This document shows positions 47,765 to 56,921 of a stretch of DNA of 64,000 nt, piece by piece. A model generated the notes under the pieces. It saw only the letters and a list, made by a program, of their open reading frames with translations, made no database searches and was not told the origin of the DNA. A program made the translations under genes and the position numbers. Numbering within the stretch: the first letter of the stretch is position 1; the number at the start of each line of letters is the position of its first letter. This DNA is from Candidatus Binatia bacterium (GTDB lineage Bacteria > Desulfobacterota > Binatia > UBA12015), in NCBI GenBank assembly GCA_036563615.1, contig DATCMB010000006.1, positions 62,001 through 126,000 of the forward strand. The letters run 5' to 3'.

Positions 47765-48226
47765 CTACGGGATCGGGATGCTGAACCGACCCGGCTGGAT
47801 CGGGTAGTCGTCGTCGTTGACGGTGATCGTCACCGTCGGGCCGTCGAACGACGCGGTGCCGCTCACCACGTCGCTCGCTCGCAGAACGGCCGCGGCGAAC
47901 ACGTCGAGCGTCCCGGAGCCGGCGGCGAAGAACGTCACGGAGTTGCTCAGGAAGGTCGCGCCGCCGTTCGCGCCCACGGTGACGTTGGTGACCTGGACGA
48001 TGTTGCCCTGGACGGAATCCATCACGAGCGGCTGGTCGAAGGTCAGGGTGGCGTTGCCTCCGGAGCCCGAGAGGCCGTTCACCAGGATGTTGATCTGGAA
48101 GGGAAACGCTTCCCCCTCGCCCGGCAGGGGACCCGAGCCGGGCTTCGTGGAAGCGTCGCCGCACGACGCGAACGCAGCGAACGACAGCAGCAGCGCGACG
48201 ACAATCTTAAATTTGTCGGGCATCAT
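47765..48226 (-). CDS. Small lipoprotein of unknown function
   Basis: ATG 48226 is chosen because GAGGAGG precedes it; upstream codons are Arg/Pro-rich and unsupported. The 153-aa protein has a lipoprotein signal ending FASC. The mature part is beta-rich: FPFQINILVNGLSGSGGNATLTF, VQVTNVTVGANGGATF and a C-terminal FDGPTVTITVNDDDYPI, suggesting one Ig-like sandwich. No family assigned. Confidence 0.75.
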   Translation of the reverse strand: MMPDKFKIVVALLLSFAAFASCGDASTKPGSGPLPGEGEAFPFQINILVNGLSGSGGNATLTFDQPLVMDSVQGNIVQVTNVTVGANGGATFLSNSVTFFAAGSGTLDVFAAAVLRASDVVSGTASFDGPTVTITVNDDDYPIQPGRFSIPIP

Positions 48227-48425
48227 GGGCGCGCCTCCTCGCGATCCACCGCGCTTACCACGCGTCGGCGTCCGGGGGCGAGACGGAAACGGACGCGTCG
48301 CCGCCGCGGCCTGACCGAGCGACCGTCTCCGCGGGCGGGCCGACGAGCGATTCCCGGGTCGACAGGGGTCGGTGCCGTGGTCTAGACGACACGGCACTCT
48401 CTATCCCCCATCCCAGGAGATCCAC

Positions 48426-50615
48426 GTGTCACGTCGTTTCCTGCTCTCGTCCTTCGTCTTCCTGCTGCTCGTCGCGCCGCTCTCGGCGCAGGCGATCGAG
48501 GTCAAGCCCGGCATCGGGATCATCGCCGTGACCGGCGCCGAGCCCGACACGGAGCTCGTGCTCGAGGACCGACGCGGCAACCAGCAGCGCGGCGTCACGG
48601 ACCGCTTCGGCAGCTTCCTCTTCCGCGAGCTCGAGCAGGGCGAGCAGTACACGGTGCGCGCGAGCGACGGCAGCCCGCCGGTCGTCGCGCGCGTGCTGCG
48701 CTTCAACGAGCACCCCGATCCGAGCTTCTACCGCAAGCAGGTGCTGCGTCCGGGCTTCAACTACATCCAGACGCGCGACGGCACGCTGCTGGCGGCGATG
48801 GTGCGGCTGCCGGCCGGCCCCGGACCGTTCCCGACCGTCGTCGAGTACTCGGGCTACGCGATCGCCGATCCCGATCGCACCGAGCCCGTGTCGCTGCTCG
48901 CGGGCGTGCTCGGCTACGCGACCGTCGGCGTCAACATGCGCGGCTCGGGCTGCTCGGGCGGCGTCTTCGACCTCTTCGACCTGCCGACCACCGCGGACGG
49001 CTACGACGTCATCGAGACCGTCGCCGCGCAGCCGTGGGTCAAGGACGGCAAGGTCGGCATGGTCGGCATCTCGTTCTCGGGGATCAGCCAGCTCTTCGTC
49101 GCCGGCGCGCGTCCGCCGCACCTCGCCGCGATCGCGCCGCTCGCGGTGATCGCCGACATCTACGAGTCGCCCGGCTATCCCGGCGGCATCTTCAACAACG
49201 GCTTCGCGCAGTCGTGGCTGCGCGATCGCGCGCTCGACGCGCGTCCGGCGCCCGAGGGCGGGCAGGCCTACGCGATCCGGCGCGTCCAGCAGGGCGACAC
49301 CGTCTGCCTCGAGAACCAGAAGCTGCGCCTGCAGACCGAGGACCCGGCCGAGCTCACCCGCCGCTACCCGTACTACACGCCGGAGATCATGGAGCGGCGC
49401 TCGCCGGCGACCTGGGTGCGCAACATCCGCGTGCCGGTGCTGTTCTCGAGCACCTGGCAGGACGAGCAGACCGGACCTGGCTTCGCGAGCATGCTGTCGG
49501 AGCTGCCGCGCCGCCGCGACGTCAAGCTCCATCTTCTGAACGGCGTGCACGCGAGCCCGCTCGAGCCCGAGGTGCTGTGGCCGTGGCACGCGTTCCTCGA
49601 GCTCTACGTCGCGAAGCGCGTCCCCAACCAGGCGTTGCTGCCGCTGGTCGCGCCGGTCGTGCTGCAGCAGATCCTCGGCGGCAACCCGCCGACCCCGCCG
49701 CTGCCGACGAGCCGCTTCACCGGGATCACGAGCTACGCGGCGGCGCGCAAGCTCTACGAGTCGGATCCGTTCGTGCGCGTCCTGTTCGAGAACGGGGCCG
49801 GCTCGTCGACGCCGGGGCTGCCCGCGGTGACCTTCGAGCAGGGCTTCTCGCGCTGGCCGCCGCGCGAGGTGAAGGCGACCGCGTGGTGGTTCGGACCGAA
49901 CGGCAAGCTCAGCCCGCGCAAGCCGAAGAAGGGCGAGGACGGCGTCGACGTCTACTACCCGGACCCGCAAGCGCGTCCGCAGCAGACGCTGCCCGGCAGC
50001 GGCGCGGACGACTCGTGGAAGATCATGCCGCCGTACGACTGGCGTCCGTTCGTCGACGGCACGGCGGTCGCGTACGCCACCGAGCCGCTCGAGCAGGACG
50101 TGACGATCGTCGGCCCGGGAAGCGTCGACGTCTGGCTGCGCTCGAGCGCGGAGGACACCGACCTGCAGGTCACGCTGTCGGAGATCCGTCCCGACGGCCT
50201 CGAGACCTACGTGCAGAGCGGCTGGCTGCGCGCGAGCCACCGCAAGCTCGGCCGCACGCGCTCGACGGCGTTCGACCCGCGCCACACGCACCTCGAGCGC
50301 GACGCTCGGCCGCTGCCCGACGGCAAGTTCGTCAAGGTGCGCATCCCGCTCTACGCGTCGGCGCACGTCTTCCGGAAGGGATCGCGCATCCGCATCGGCA
50401 TCGCGGCGCCGGGCGGCGACCGCACGCGCTGGCGCTTCGACACGCCGGCGACCGACGGCCTCGTGCGCAACGAGATCGCCTACGGCCGCAAGAACCCGTC
50501 GCGCCTCGTGCTGCCGGTCGTGCCGAGCGTGCAGGCGCCGCCCGAGCTTCCGCCGTGCCCCGGCTTGCGCGGTCAGCCGTGCCGCGTTTACGTGCCCGCC
50601 GCGAACGGAGGGTAA
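48426..50615 (+). CDS. Secreted CocE/NonD-type alpha/beta hydrolase
   Basis: The GTG at 48426 follows GGAGA; the 729-aa protein has a signal peptide ending SAQA. Residues 25-95 form a carboxypeptidase-regulatory-like beta domain (GITVxG-type loop with DRRGNQQRGVTDRFGSF). The hydrolase part has VVEYSGYA, NMRGSGCSGG, nucleophile region MVGISFSGISQLF and HASPLEPE as possible His. Residues about 530-700 are the jelly-roll of X-Pro peptidase C-domains (VDVWLRSSAEDTDLQVTL). The likely activity is an ester or peptide hydrolase in the envelope. Confidence 0.85.
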   Translation: MSRRFLLSSFVFLLLVAPLSAQAIEVKPGIGIIAVTGAEPDTELVLEDRRGNQQRGVTDRFGSFLFRELEQGEQYTVRASDGSPPVVARVLRFNEHPDPSFYRKQVLRPGFNYIQTRDGTLLAAMVRLPAGPGPFPTVVEYSGYAIADPDRTEPVSLLAGVLGYATVGVNMRGSGCSGGVFDLFDLPTTADGYDVIETVAAQPWVKDGKVGMVGISFSGISQLFVAGARPPHLAAIAPLAVIADIYESPGYPGGIFNNGFAQSWLRDRALDARPAPEGGQAYAIRRVQQGDTVCLENQKLRLQTEDPAELTRRYPYYTPEIMERRSPATWVRNIRVPVLFSSTWQDEQTGPGFASMLSELPRRRDVKLHLLNGVHASPLEPEVLWPWHAFLELYVAKRVPNQALLPLVAPVVLQQILGGNPPTPPLPTSRFTGITSYAAARKLYESDPFVRVLFENGAGSSTPGLPAVTFEQGFSRWPPREVKATAWWFGPNGKLSPRKPKKGEDGVDVYYPDPQARPQQTLPGSGADDSWKIMPPYDWRPFVDGTAVAYATEPLEQDVTIVGPGSVDVWLRSSAEDTDLQVTLSEIRPDGLETYVQSGWLRASHRKLGRTRSTAFDPRHTHLERDARPLPDGKFVKVRIPLYASAHVFRKGSRIRIGIAAPGGDRTRWRFDTPATDGLVRNEIAYGRKNPSRLVLPVVPSVQAPPELPPCPGLRGQPCRVYVPAANGG

Positions 50616-50623
50616 GCGGCGGC

Positions 50624-52051
50624 ATGACGGTGCGGACGGCGGCGCGGCGCGGGGATCGGCCGAACATCCTCTTCATCCTCGCCGACGACATGGGCTACGG
50701 CGACTTCGGCTGCTTCAGCGAGGGGCGGCTTCGGACGCCCGCGCTCGACGAGCTGGTGGCGACCGGCCTTTGCTTGACGCAGCACTACTCGGCGTCGCCG
50801 GTGTGCGCGCCGGCCCGCGCGTCGCTGTTCACCGGCCGCTACCCGCACCGCACCGGCGCGATCGATACGCTCGAGATGCGCGGGCTCGACCGCATGTCGC
50901 TGCGCGAGCGCACCATCGCCGAGCTGCTGCGCGACGCCGGCTACGTGACCGGCCTCGTCGGCAAGTGGCACAACGGCGCGCTCGACCCGCGTCACCACCC
51001 GACGTCACGCGGCTTCGACGAGTTCGTCGGCTTCTGCGGCGGCTGGAGCCCGTACTTCGAGTGGCGCATCGAGCGTGGCACGTCGCCGGCGACCGAGAAG
51101 CTCGACTTCGACGGCAGGTACTTGACGGACGTGTTCACCGAGGAGGCGATCGCGTTCTTGCGCCGCCACCGCTCGAAGCCGTTCTTCCTGCACCTCGCGT
51201 ACAACGCGCCGCACTTCCCGTTCGAGGCGCCGAAGGAGGACCTCGCGCGCTTCGAGGACCGCGAGGAGCTGACGCCCGCGGTGCGCGCGATCTACGCGAT
51301 GATCGAGCGCATGGACGCCGGCATCGCGCGCGTCCTCGAGGAGCTCGGCGCGCTCGGCCTCGCCGAGAACACCCTCGTGCTGTTCTCGAGCGACAACGGA
51401 CCGCAGCTCGGCGTCTACGGTCCGTACGACACCCGGCGCTTCAACTGCGGCTTCCGCGGCGCGAAGCTGCTGGTCTACGAGGGCGGCATCCGCCTGCCGA
51501 TGGTGCTGCGCTGGCCGGCGGGCCTCGCCCGCACCGGCACGCTCGACGCGATGGTGCACCTCACCGACTGGCTGCCGACGCTCGTCGGACTCGCCGGCGG
51601 CACGCTGCCGCGCGACCGCGTGCTCGACGGCATCGACGTGCTGCCGCTCCTTCGCGGCGAGCGCGGCAAGACGTGCGACCAGCGCTTCTGGCAGTGGAAC
51701 CGCTACGCGCCGCGCCTCGAGTGCAACGCCGCGATGCGCGACGGGCAGTGGAAGCTCGTGCGTCCGGCGATCGACGAGCTGATGCGGGTGCGCGACGACG
51801 ACTGGAAGATGGACGTCGCGAGCAAGTACGACCGCGAGGGGAAGCTCACCGACATCGTGCGCGAACCGGTCGAGCTCCCCGTGCCCGCGGCGGACGTGCC
51901 CTCGCAGCTCTTCGACCTCGCGAGCGATCCCCTCGAGCAGCACGACCTCGCGGCGCAGCACCCCGAGCGCGTCAGGCGCATGGAGGCCGAGCTCGCCAAG
52001 TGGTTCGAGGAGGTCGAGGCGGAGCGGCGCGCGATCCGCGACCTGCCCTGA
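50624..52051 (+). CDS. Sulfatase without signal peptide
   Basis: The 475-aa protein begins its fold almost at once (RPNILFILADDMGYGDFG), with no signal peptide, so it appears cytoplasmic unless the start is wrong. The formylglycine site is CAPARASLFTGRYPHRTG, followed by GKWHNGALDPRHHPTSRGF and SSDNGPQLG. It resembles arylsulfatase A/heparan-type sulfatases. It lies nine bases after the CocE-type hydrolase gene, so the two are probably cotranscribed. Confidence 0.9.
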   Translation: MTVRTAARRGDRPNILFILADDMGYGDFGCFSEGRLRTPALDELVATGLCLTQHYSASPVCAPARASLFTGRYPHRTGAIDTLEMRGLDRMSLRERTIAELLRDAGYVTGLVGKWHNGALDPRHHPTSRGFDEFVGFCGGWSPYFEWRIERGTSPATEKLDFDGRYLTDVFTEEAIAFLRRHRSKPFFLHLAYNAPHFPFEAPKEDLARFEDREELTPAVRAIYAMIERMDAGIARVLEELGALGLAENTLVLFSSDNGPQLGVYGPYDTRRFNCGFRGAKLLVYEGGIRLPMVLRWPAGLARTGTLDAMVHLTDWLPTLVGLAGGTLPRDRVLDGIDVLPLLRGERGKTCDQRFWQWNRYAPRLECNAAMRDGQWKLVRPAIDELMRVRDDDWKMDVASKYDREGKLTDIVREPVELPVPAADVPSQLFDLASDPLEQHDLAAQHPERVRRMEAELAKWFEEVEAERRAIRDLP

Positions 52052-52120
52052 AGGGGCCGGCGGCGGCGCTTCGTGCGCGATCCCTCTTGAGTCGCCCGCG
52101 GCGCTGGGGATCGATGGGCC

Positions 52121-52534
52121 ATGCACCCACGTCTCTTGTGCTGGCTCGCGATCGTGCTCGTCGGCTGCTCGTCGGCGCGGCCGATCCTCTACGGGAACGA
52201 CAAGTATCTGCAGGTCGGCCGCGACGGCGCGGAGCGCGACATCGAGGAGTGCACGCGGCTGGCCGATCAGGCCGGCGCCACCGCGAGCGGCGGCAGGGCG
52301 GCGGACACCGCGCAGCGCGCCGGCAAGGGTGCGGTCGGTGGTGCCGCGGCCGGCGCGGTGGGCGGCGCGATCGGCGGCAGCCCGGGCGTGGGCGCGGCGG
52401 CGGGTGCGGCGAGCGGCGTCGTCTGGAACGTGCTGTTCGGCTGGATGGAGCCCGAGCAGCCGGACGCGGTGCACAAGGCGTACGTCGACCAGTGCCTCGC
52501 CGACCGCGGCTACCAGGTCGCGGGGTGGAAGTAG
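52121..52534 (+). CDS. Glycine-zipper lipoprotein
   Basis: The 137-aa protein has a lipoprotein signal (IVLVGCSS) and a Gly/Ala-rich segment with GxxxG spacing (GGAAAGAVGGAIGGSPG), typical of glycine-zipper envelope proteins. A Cys in IEECTRL and one in VDQCLADRGY may pair. Function unknown; it may insert into the outer membrane. Confidence 0.8.
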   Translation: MHPRLLCWLAIVLVGCSSARPILYGNDKYLQVGRDGAERDIEECTRLADQAGATASGGRAADTAQRAGKGAVGGAAAGAVGGAIGGSPGVGAAAGAASGVVWNVLFGWMEPEQPDAVHKAYVDQCLADRGYQVAGWK

Positions 52535-52633
52535 CCTCGGCGCTCCGTAGCTCGTGACGCGCGGCCGTCCGACGAGCCGTCGCGACGCGGTCTGCTCGAC
52601 GCGACGACGGCGGGTGCTCGACGGCGCATTCCT

Positions 52634-52653
52634 GCGCGCCGCGAAAGGCGCGC
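52634..52653. terminator. GC hairpin between convergent genes
   Basis: GCGCGCC (52634-52640) pairs with GGCGCGC (52647-52653) around a six-base GCGAAA loop, directly after the stop of the NHL gene and downstream of the lipoprotein gene. It could serve both directions. No T-tract. Confidence 0.5.
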
Positions 52654-52654
52654 G

Positions 52655-54646
52655 TCAGTAGCGCACGAGCGTCAGCACCCGCACCCGGCTCGACGTCAGC
52701 GACGCGAAGTAGACCCGACCGTCCGGCGCCACGGCGACGTCCTCCGGACAGCCGGCGTCCGCCAGCAGCCCCGGCTGACCGTCCGCGCCCAGCGTCTGAC
52801 CCGCGAGACCGGTGCCGGCGATGCTGATGATGCTGCCCTCGCGGTCGACCAGACGGATGCGGTTGTTGTTCATGTCGCCGATGAACACCTGCCCGTCGTC
52901 GCCCTGCGCGACGCCGCACGCGGAGTGGATGCGGGCGCGCGTCGCGAGGCCGCCGTCGCCGGCGTAGGCGCCGACGATGCCCATCGACAGCCCGGCGACG
53001 TGGCTCAGCGTCTGGTCGTGCTCGATGCGCAGCACGCGGTGCATCCCGGACTCGCCGATCAGCACCGTGCCGTCGGGCGCGACCTCGACCGACGACGGGA
53101 TGCCGAGCGTCGCCTCGACCGCGGGACCGCCGACGCCGAACGCGTTCCCTCCGGCGACCGTCGTGATGATGCCGTTGCGGTCGATCTTGCGGACCCGCTC
53201 GGAGGCCTGGGGCGGCGCGCCGCAGAGGAACGACAGCAGCGCGGACTCGGTGACGTAGACGTTGCCCTCGGCGTCGACCGCGGACTTGTTGGGCGCCATG
53301 AGCTTCGCGGCCGTCGCCGGTCCGCCGTCGCCCGAGTGGCCCTGAGCGCCGGTGCCGGCGATGGTCGTGAACTGTCCGTTGGCGTTCAGCCGGAGCACGC
53401 GGTGCGAGCAGCGATCGGCGGCGTAGACCTCGCCGGTCGCGGGGTCGACGCTCACGTCGTAGGGGGCGCCGTAGTTCACGAACGGCGACGTCTGTCCTTG
53501 CGGCGAGATCGTGAGGATCTTGTGGTCGCCGGTCGCGGCGACGTAGACCGTGCCGTCCGCGGCCATCCCGAGCGCGTGCGGCGAGAAGATCGACTGCGGG
53601 ATCGTCGCGACGCCGTAGTAGGCCGGCTCGCCGCCCGCGCGCTGGCAGGCCCGACGCGTGCGCAAGAGGCCGCAGTCGTCGCCCACGCAGCACACGTTCG
53701 CGCCGTAGAGCTCGCGCGCGACGGTGAGCGCTGCGTCCTGGAGCTGGCAGGAGAGGCAGTCGAGCAGGTCGTCGTTGTTCGCGCCGGGGGCGTCGAGTAG
53801 CTGCGTCGCGCCGAACGTGCAGGGCGCCGCCTGGAAGGCGCACGCCGGCAGGACGGTCGGCTCGATCCCCGCGCACAGCGTCGGGTAGTGCGGCGCCGAG
53901 TCGATCGGGCTCGTCGTGCACGCGGCGACGCTCGCCGCACGCCAGGCCGCGAGGCGTCGGTCGAGCAGCTTGGCGAGCCGCTTCGCGACGCCCGGCTGGC
54001 CGAAGCAGGCGGCGATGCTCTTGTCCTTGCGCGCCGGGCAGCGGTGCAGCTCGACCAGCACCCGGCGCAGCAGCTTGACGCCGCGGCGGCCGATCGTCTC
54101 GTGGCAGGCGTGCCGCACGGGCTGATTCGCGAGCAGCTTCGCGCCGACCGCGTCGAGCGTTTCCTCGATGCGGCAGGCGAGGCAGTCGAGGACGTCGTTG
54201 CGCGGTCCGAGCGCGTCGAGGACCGGTGTGGCGAAGGTGCAGCTCGAGGGCGCCGCGGCGCAGGTGCCGAGGTAGCCGAGGTCGGAGGCGAAATCGGTGT
54301 CGGCGCAGACCGTGGCGGTCGCCTTCGACCAGCGCGTGCGGAGCCGCGTGCGGGCTTTCGCCGCGGCGGGCGCTGCGAGGCAGGTCGAGATCGGCTCCAT
54401 GCGCTCCGCGGCGGAGCACTCGGTGACCTGGCGCAGGACGCGTCGCGCGTAGCGGTGGCCGACGCGCTCGATCGCGCTCTGGCAGGCCTCGGGCGTCGCG
54501 TGCGCCGCGTCGGAAGCGAGCAGCGCGAGCAGGACGAGCACCGTCCCGAAGGCGAAGCGCCGCGCCTGCCGACGCACCGCGTCCGTTGCACGCGTCCTGC
54601 GGGCCTGCGCTCCGGACGTCGCCGCGGGGATCGCTCGCTCGGGCAT
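52655..54646 (-). CDS. Secreted NHL-propeller protein with duplicated Cys-rich modules
   Basis: ATG 54646 follows a GGGGGAGG site. The 663-aa protein has a signal peptide ending AHA at residue 50. Two similar Cys-rich modules follow. Each has an opening Cys, a helix with VLRQVTEC or VLVELHRC, an internal acidic Cys segment and a closing LDCLxCxxE/Q (DVLDCLACRIEETLD and DLLDCLSCQLQDAAL). From about residue 340 the protein is a beta-propeller of NHL repeats (GDHKILTISPQG, SHRVLRLNANGQFTTIAGTG, MHRVLRIEHDQTL, NNRIRLVDREGSI). The propeller probably binds a ligand or partner protein; the Cys modules are unassigned. Confidence 0.85.
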   Translation of the reverse strand: MPERAIPAATSGAQARRTRATDAVRRQARRFAFGTVLVLLALLASDAAHATPEACQSAIERVGHRYARRVLRQVTECSAAERMEPISTCLAAPAAAKARTRLRTRWSKATATVCADTDFASDLGYLGTCAAAPSSCTFATPVLDALGPRNDVLDCLACRIEETLDAVGAKLLANQPVRHACHETIGRRGVKLLRRVLVELHRCPARKDKSIAACFGQPGVAKRLAKLLDRRLAAWRAASVAACTTSPIDSAPHYPTLCAGIEPTVLPACAFQAAPCTFGATQLLDAPGANNDDLLDCLSCQLQDAALTVARELYGANVCCVGDDCGLLRTRRACQRAGGEPAYYGVATIPQSIFSPHALGMAADGTVYVAATGDHKILTISPQGQTSPFVNYGAPYDVSVDPATGEVYAADRCSHRVLRLNANGQFTTIAGTGAQGHSGDGGPATAAKLMAPNKSAVDAEGNVYVTESALLSFLCGAPPQASERVRKIDRNGIITTVAGGNAFGVGGPAVEATLGIPSSVEVAPDGTVLIGESGMHRVLRIEHDQTLSHVAGLSMGIVGAYAGDGGLATRARIHSACGVAQGDDGQVFIGDMNNNRIRLVDREGSIISIAGTGLAGQTLGADGQPGLLADAGCPEDVAVAPDGRVYFASLTSSRVRVLTLVRY

Positions 54647-54875
54647 ACGCCTCCCCCCATTCTGCGTCGGCGACGCCCGCGCTGCGCGGGCACGCGTCGG
54701 CCCCCACCGTCCTACGGCCGCGCGCGGATCCCGCGCAAGCGAGATCCGAATCCGGCTTGCACCTGCGGCCCGCCACCGCCAATGTCGTTGGACGCCATCA
54801 CGCCCACGCGGGCCGGCGGGCACGGGCCGCGGCTCTGGCGCCGTGCCATTGCCAACGGAGGACGAACGAGGAGTC

Positions 54876-55610
54876 ATGCAACCGCATCACGATCGCTATC
54901 GCATCGCCGCCGCGGCCGCCGTGGCCGTGCTCGTTCTCGCGCTCGCGCCGCAGGCCGAGGCGCAGCGTGAGTCGGGGATCCAGCTCTCGCCGGAGTCCAA
55001 CCGCTACTTCATCAGCAAGGACGTCAACAACGAGCGCTGGGCCATCACCTACAACCTCGACGACAAGACCGTCACCGGGAACGTCTTCCCGCTCGACGGC
55101 GGCGCGCCGACCTTCCTCACCTGCGACATCACCCGCGTCGAGCAGGCGCCCAACCCCGCGGACGCGCAGTACTTCCTGAGCTGCCGCGCGGCGGGTCCGT
55201 GCGCCGAGGCGCCCTGCGGGCCGGGCCAGTGGAGCGATCCGGTCGACGTCGGTCCGATCCCGGGCTCGTTCCTGCTGCCGACCAACACCAAGGCGACCTA
55301 CGCGGGCAACGTGCAGCCGATCTACAACCAGTCGTGCGCGACGAGCGCCGTCTGCCACGGCAACGGCGCGCAGTACGTCGTCCTGTCGCCGGCGGTGTCG
55401 TACCACAACACCTTCCTCGTCGAGTCGGACGGCCCGAACGGCAAGCAGGGTCCGTTCATCGTGCCGTACCAGCCCGACGCGAGCTTCCTCTACAAGAAGC
55501 TCGACGGCACGGGCGCGGGCGAGCGGATGCCCTACAACGGCGCGCCGCTGCCGGACGATCAGATCGAGGCGATCCGCAACTGGATCCTGGAGGGCGCGGC
55601 GAACAACTGA
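54876..55610 (+). CDS. Secreted cytochrome c-like protein with CX5CH motif
   Basis: ATG 54876 follows ACGAGGAG. The 244-aa protein has a signal peptide ending PQAEA. Residues about 145-244 resemble the cytochrome-like module common in secreted planctomycete- and deltaproteobacterium-type proteins: QPIYNQSCATSAVCHGNG, PYQPDASFLYKKLDG, GERMPYNGAPL and IRNWILEGA. The binding motif is C154-X5-C160-H161 instead of CXXCH, and Met in ERMP could be the distal ligand. Whether haem is attached is uncertain. It is divergent from the NHL gene. Confidence 0.7.
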   Translation: MQPHHDRYRIAAAAAVAVLVLALAPQAEAQRESGIQLSPESNRYFISKDVNNERWAITYNLDDKTVTGNVFPLDGGAPTFLTCDITRVEQAPNPADAQYFLSCRAAGPCAEAPCGPGQWSDPVDVGPIPGSFLLPTNTKATYAGNVQPIYNQSCATSAVCHGNGAQYVVLSPAVSYHNTFLVESDGPNGKQGPFIVPYQPDASFLYKKLDGTGAGERMPYNGAPLPDDQIEAIRNWILEGAANN

Positions 55611-55717
55611 GCCGCGCGACGATATCGTCGTTGACACCCCGATCTGCAGCGCCGTATAGGTTTGCGCACCTCGGGCGTGTCCTTCGGACCCCCACGAAGC
55701 CCGAAGAGAGAGCCTTC

Positions 55718-56866
55718 ATGCGAGCAACCCTTCTTCTCAGCATCGGTGCCGTCCTCGTCCTTGCCGCTGGCTGCAGCGACAGCAGCGACGGCGGTGGCTC
55801 GGGTGACACGACCACCGTCCGCCCGGGCGAGTCGATCCAGGCGGCGGTCGACGCGGCCGCGCCGGGCGACACGATCGTCGTCCTGCCGGGCGACTACATC
55901 GAGCAGCACGACGGCCGCGCCGCGGTGCGCATCACCAAGCCGCTCAAGCTGATCGCGCAGAGCAACCCGCCGAACGAGCGGGTGCGCATCCTGCCGAGCG
56001 GCAACCAGCGCCACGGCATCCTGGTCGAGCCGGAGAATCCGGGCGATCCGAACGTCGACGGCGTCGAGATCAAGGGCTTCACCGTCGAGGGCTTCCCGAA
56101 CAACGGGATCTGGCTGCGCTACGTCTCGAACTTCGTGATCGAGAACAACGAGTCGATCAACAACCTCGAGAACGGCATCTGGCCGACGCTGTCGGCGAAC
56201 GGCGAGGTCCGCAAGAACGTCGCCTACGGCTCGCTCGACGCGGCGCTGTGGGTCGAGGCGGCGGAGAACGTCCGGGTGATCGAGAACGAGGTCTACAACA
56301 GCCCGACCGGCCTCGAGGTCACGGTGTCGAACGACATCCACATGGAGGGCAACTACATCCACGACAACGTCGTCGGCGTGGGCCTCTACCATCCGTCGGG
56401 CGCCGGTCTGCCGCCGCAGGACTGGCCGCAGGATCAGCCGTTCCACAACTGGAAGCTGATCAACAACGTCATCGAGAACAACAACCTGCCGAACCCGGTG
56501 TCCGGTGGTCTCGTCGGCGAGCTGCCGTCGGGCGGCGGCGTGCTGGTGCTCGGCGTCGACGACGTCGAGATTCGCGACAACACGATCCGCAACAACAACT
56601 TCTTCGGGATCGCGATGATCGACTACTGCATCGCCGTCGACGGCACCGCGAACAGCTGCGAGAACAATCCGCCGTTCTACTCGGACACGTCGCCGGACAA
56701 GAACCGCATCATCGACAACGTCGTCACCGGCAACGGCGCCGCGCCGCCGCCGGGTCCGTTCGAGGCGCTCGCCGGCGACATCCTCGGGATCGGCGGCAAC
56801 GACAACTGCGCGAGCGGCAACACCGCGGACCGGACCTTCCTAGCGCCGGAGCTGCCCGCCTGCTGA
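55718..56866 (+). CDS. Right-handed beta-helix lipoprotein
   Basis: The 382-aa protein has a lipobox LAAGC. Residues 35-75 (VRPGESIQAAVDAAAPGDTIVVLPGDY) are the usual start of a parallel beta-helix, followed by Asn-rich rungs such as NNGIWLRYVSNFVIENN, NLENGIWPT, NDIHMEGNYIHDN and VEIRDNTIRNNNFFGI. The fold is shared by pectate lyase- and NosD-like proteins that bind or cleave polysaccharides. No catalytic set was identified. Confidence 0.85.
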   Translation: MRATLLLSIGAVLVLAAGCSDSSDGGGSGDTTTVRPGESIQAAVDAAAPGDTIVVLPGDYIEQHDGRAAVRITKPLKLIAQSNPPNERVRILPSGNQRHGILVEPENPGDPNVDGVEIKGFTVEGFPNNGIWLRYVSNFVIENNESINNLENGIWPTLSANGEVRKNVAYGSLDAALWVEAAENVRVIENEVYNSPTGLEVTVSNDIHMEGNYIHDNVVGVGLYHPSGAGLPPQDWPQDQPFHNWKLINNVIENNNLPNPVSGGLVGELPSGGGVLVLGVDDVEIRDNTIRNNNFFGIAMIDYCIAVDGTANSCENNPPFYSDTSPDKNRIIDNVVTGNGAAPPPGPFEALAGDILGIGGNDNCASGNTADRTFLAPELPAC

Positions 56867-56870
56867 CGAA

Positions 56871-56892
56871 GCCGGGCCGCACGCGGCCCGGC
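56871..56892. terminator. Perfect GC hairpin after the beta-helix gene
   Basis: GCCGGGCCGC and its exact complement GCGGCCCGGC lie back to back with only AC between them, so 8-9 base pairs should form around a small loop. It begins four bases after the stop codon. No T-tract follows. Confidence 0.6.
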
Positions 56893-56921
56893 ACGCGAAG
56901 CGTCGTCTGAGTCGCGAAGCC

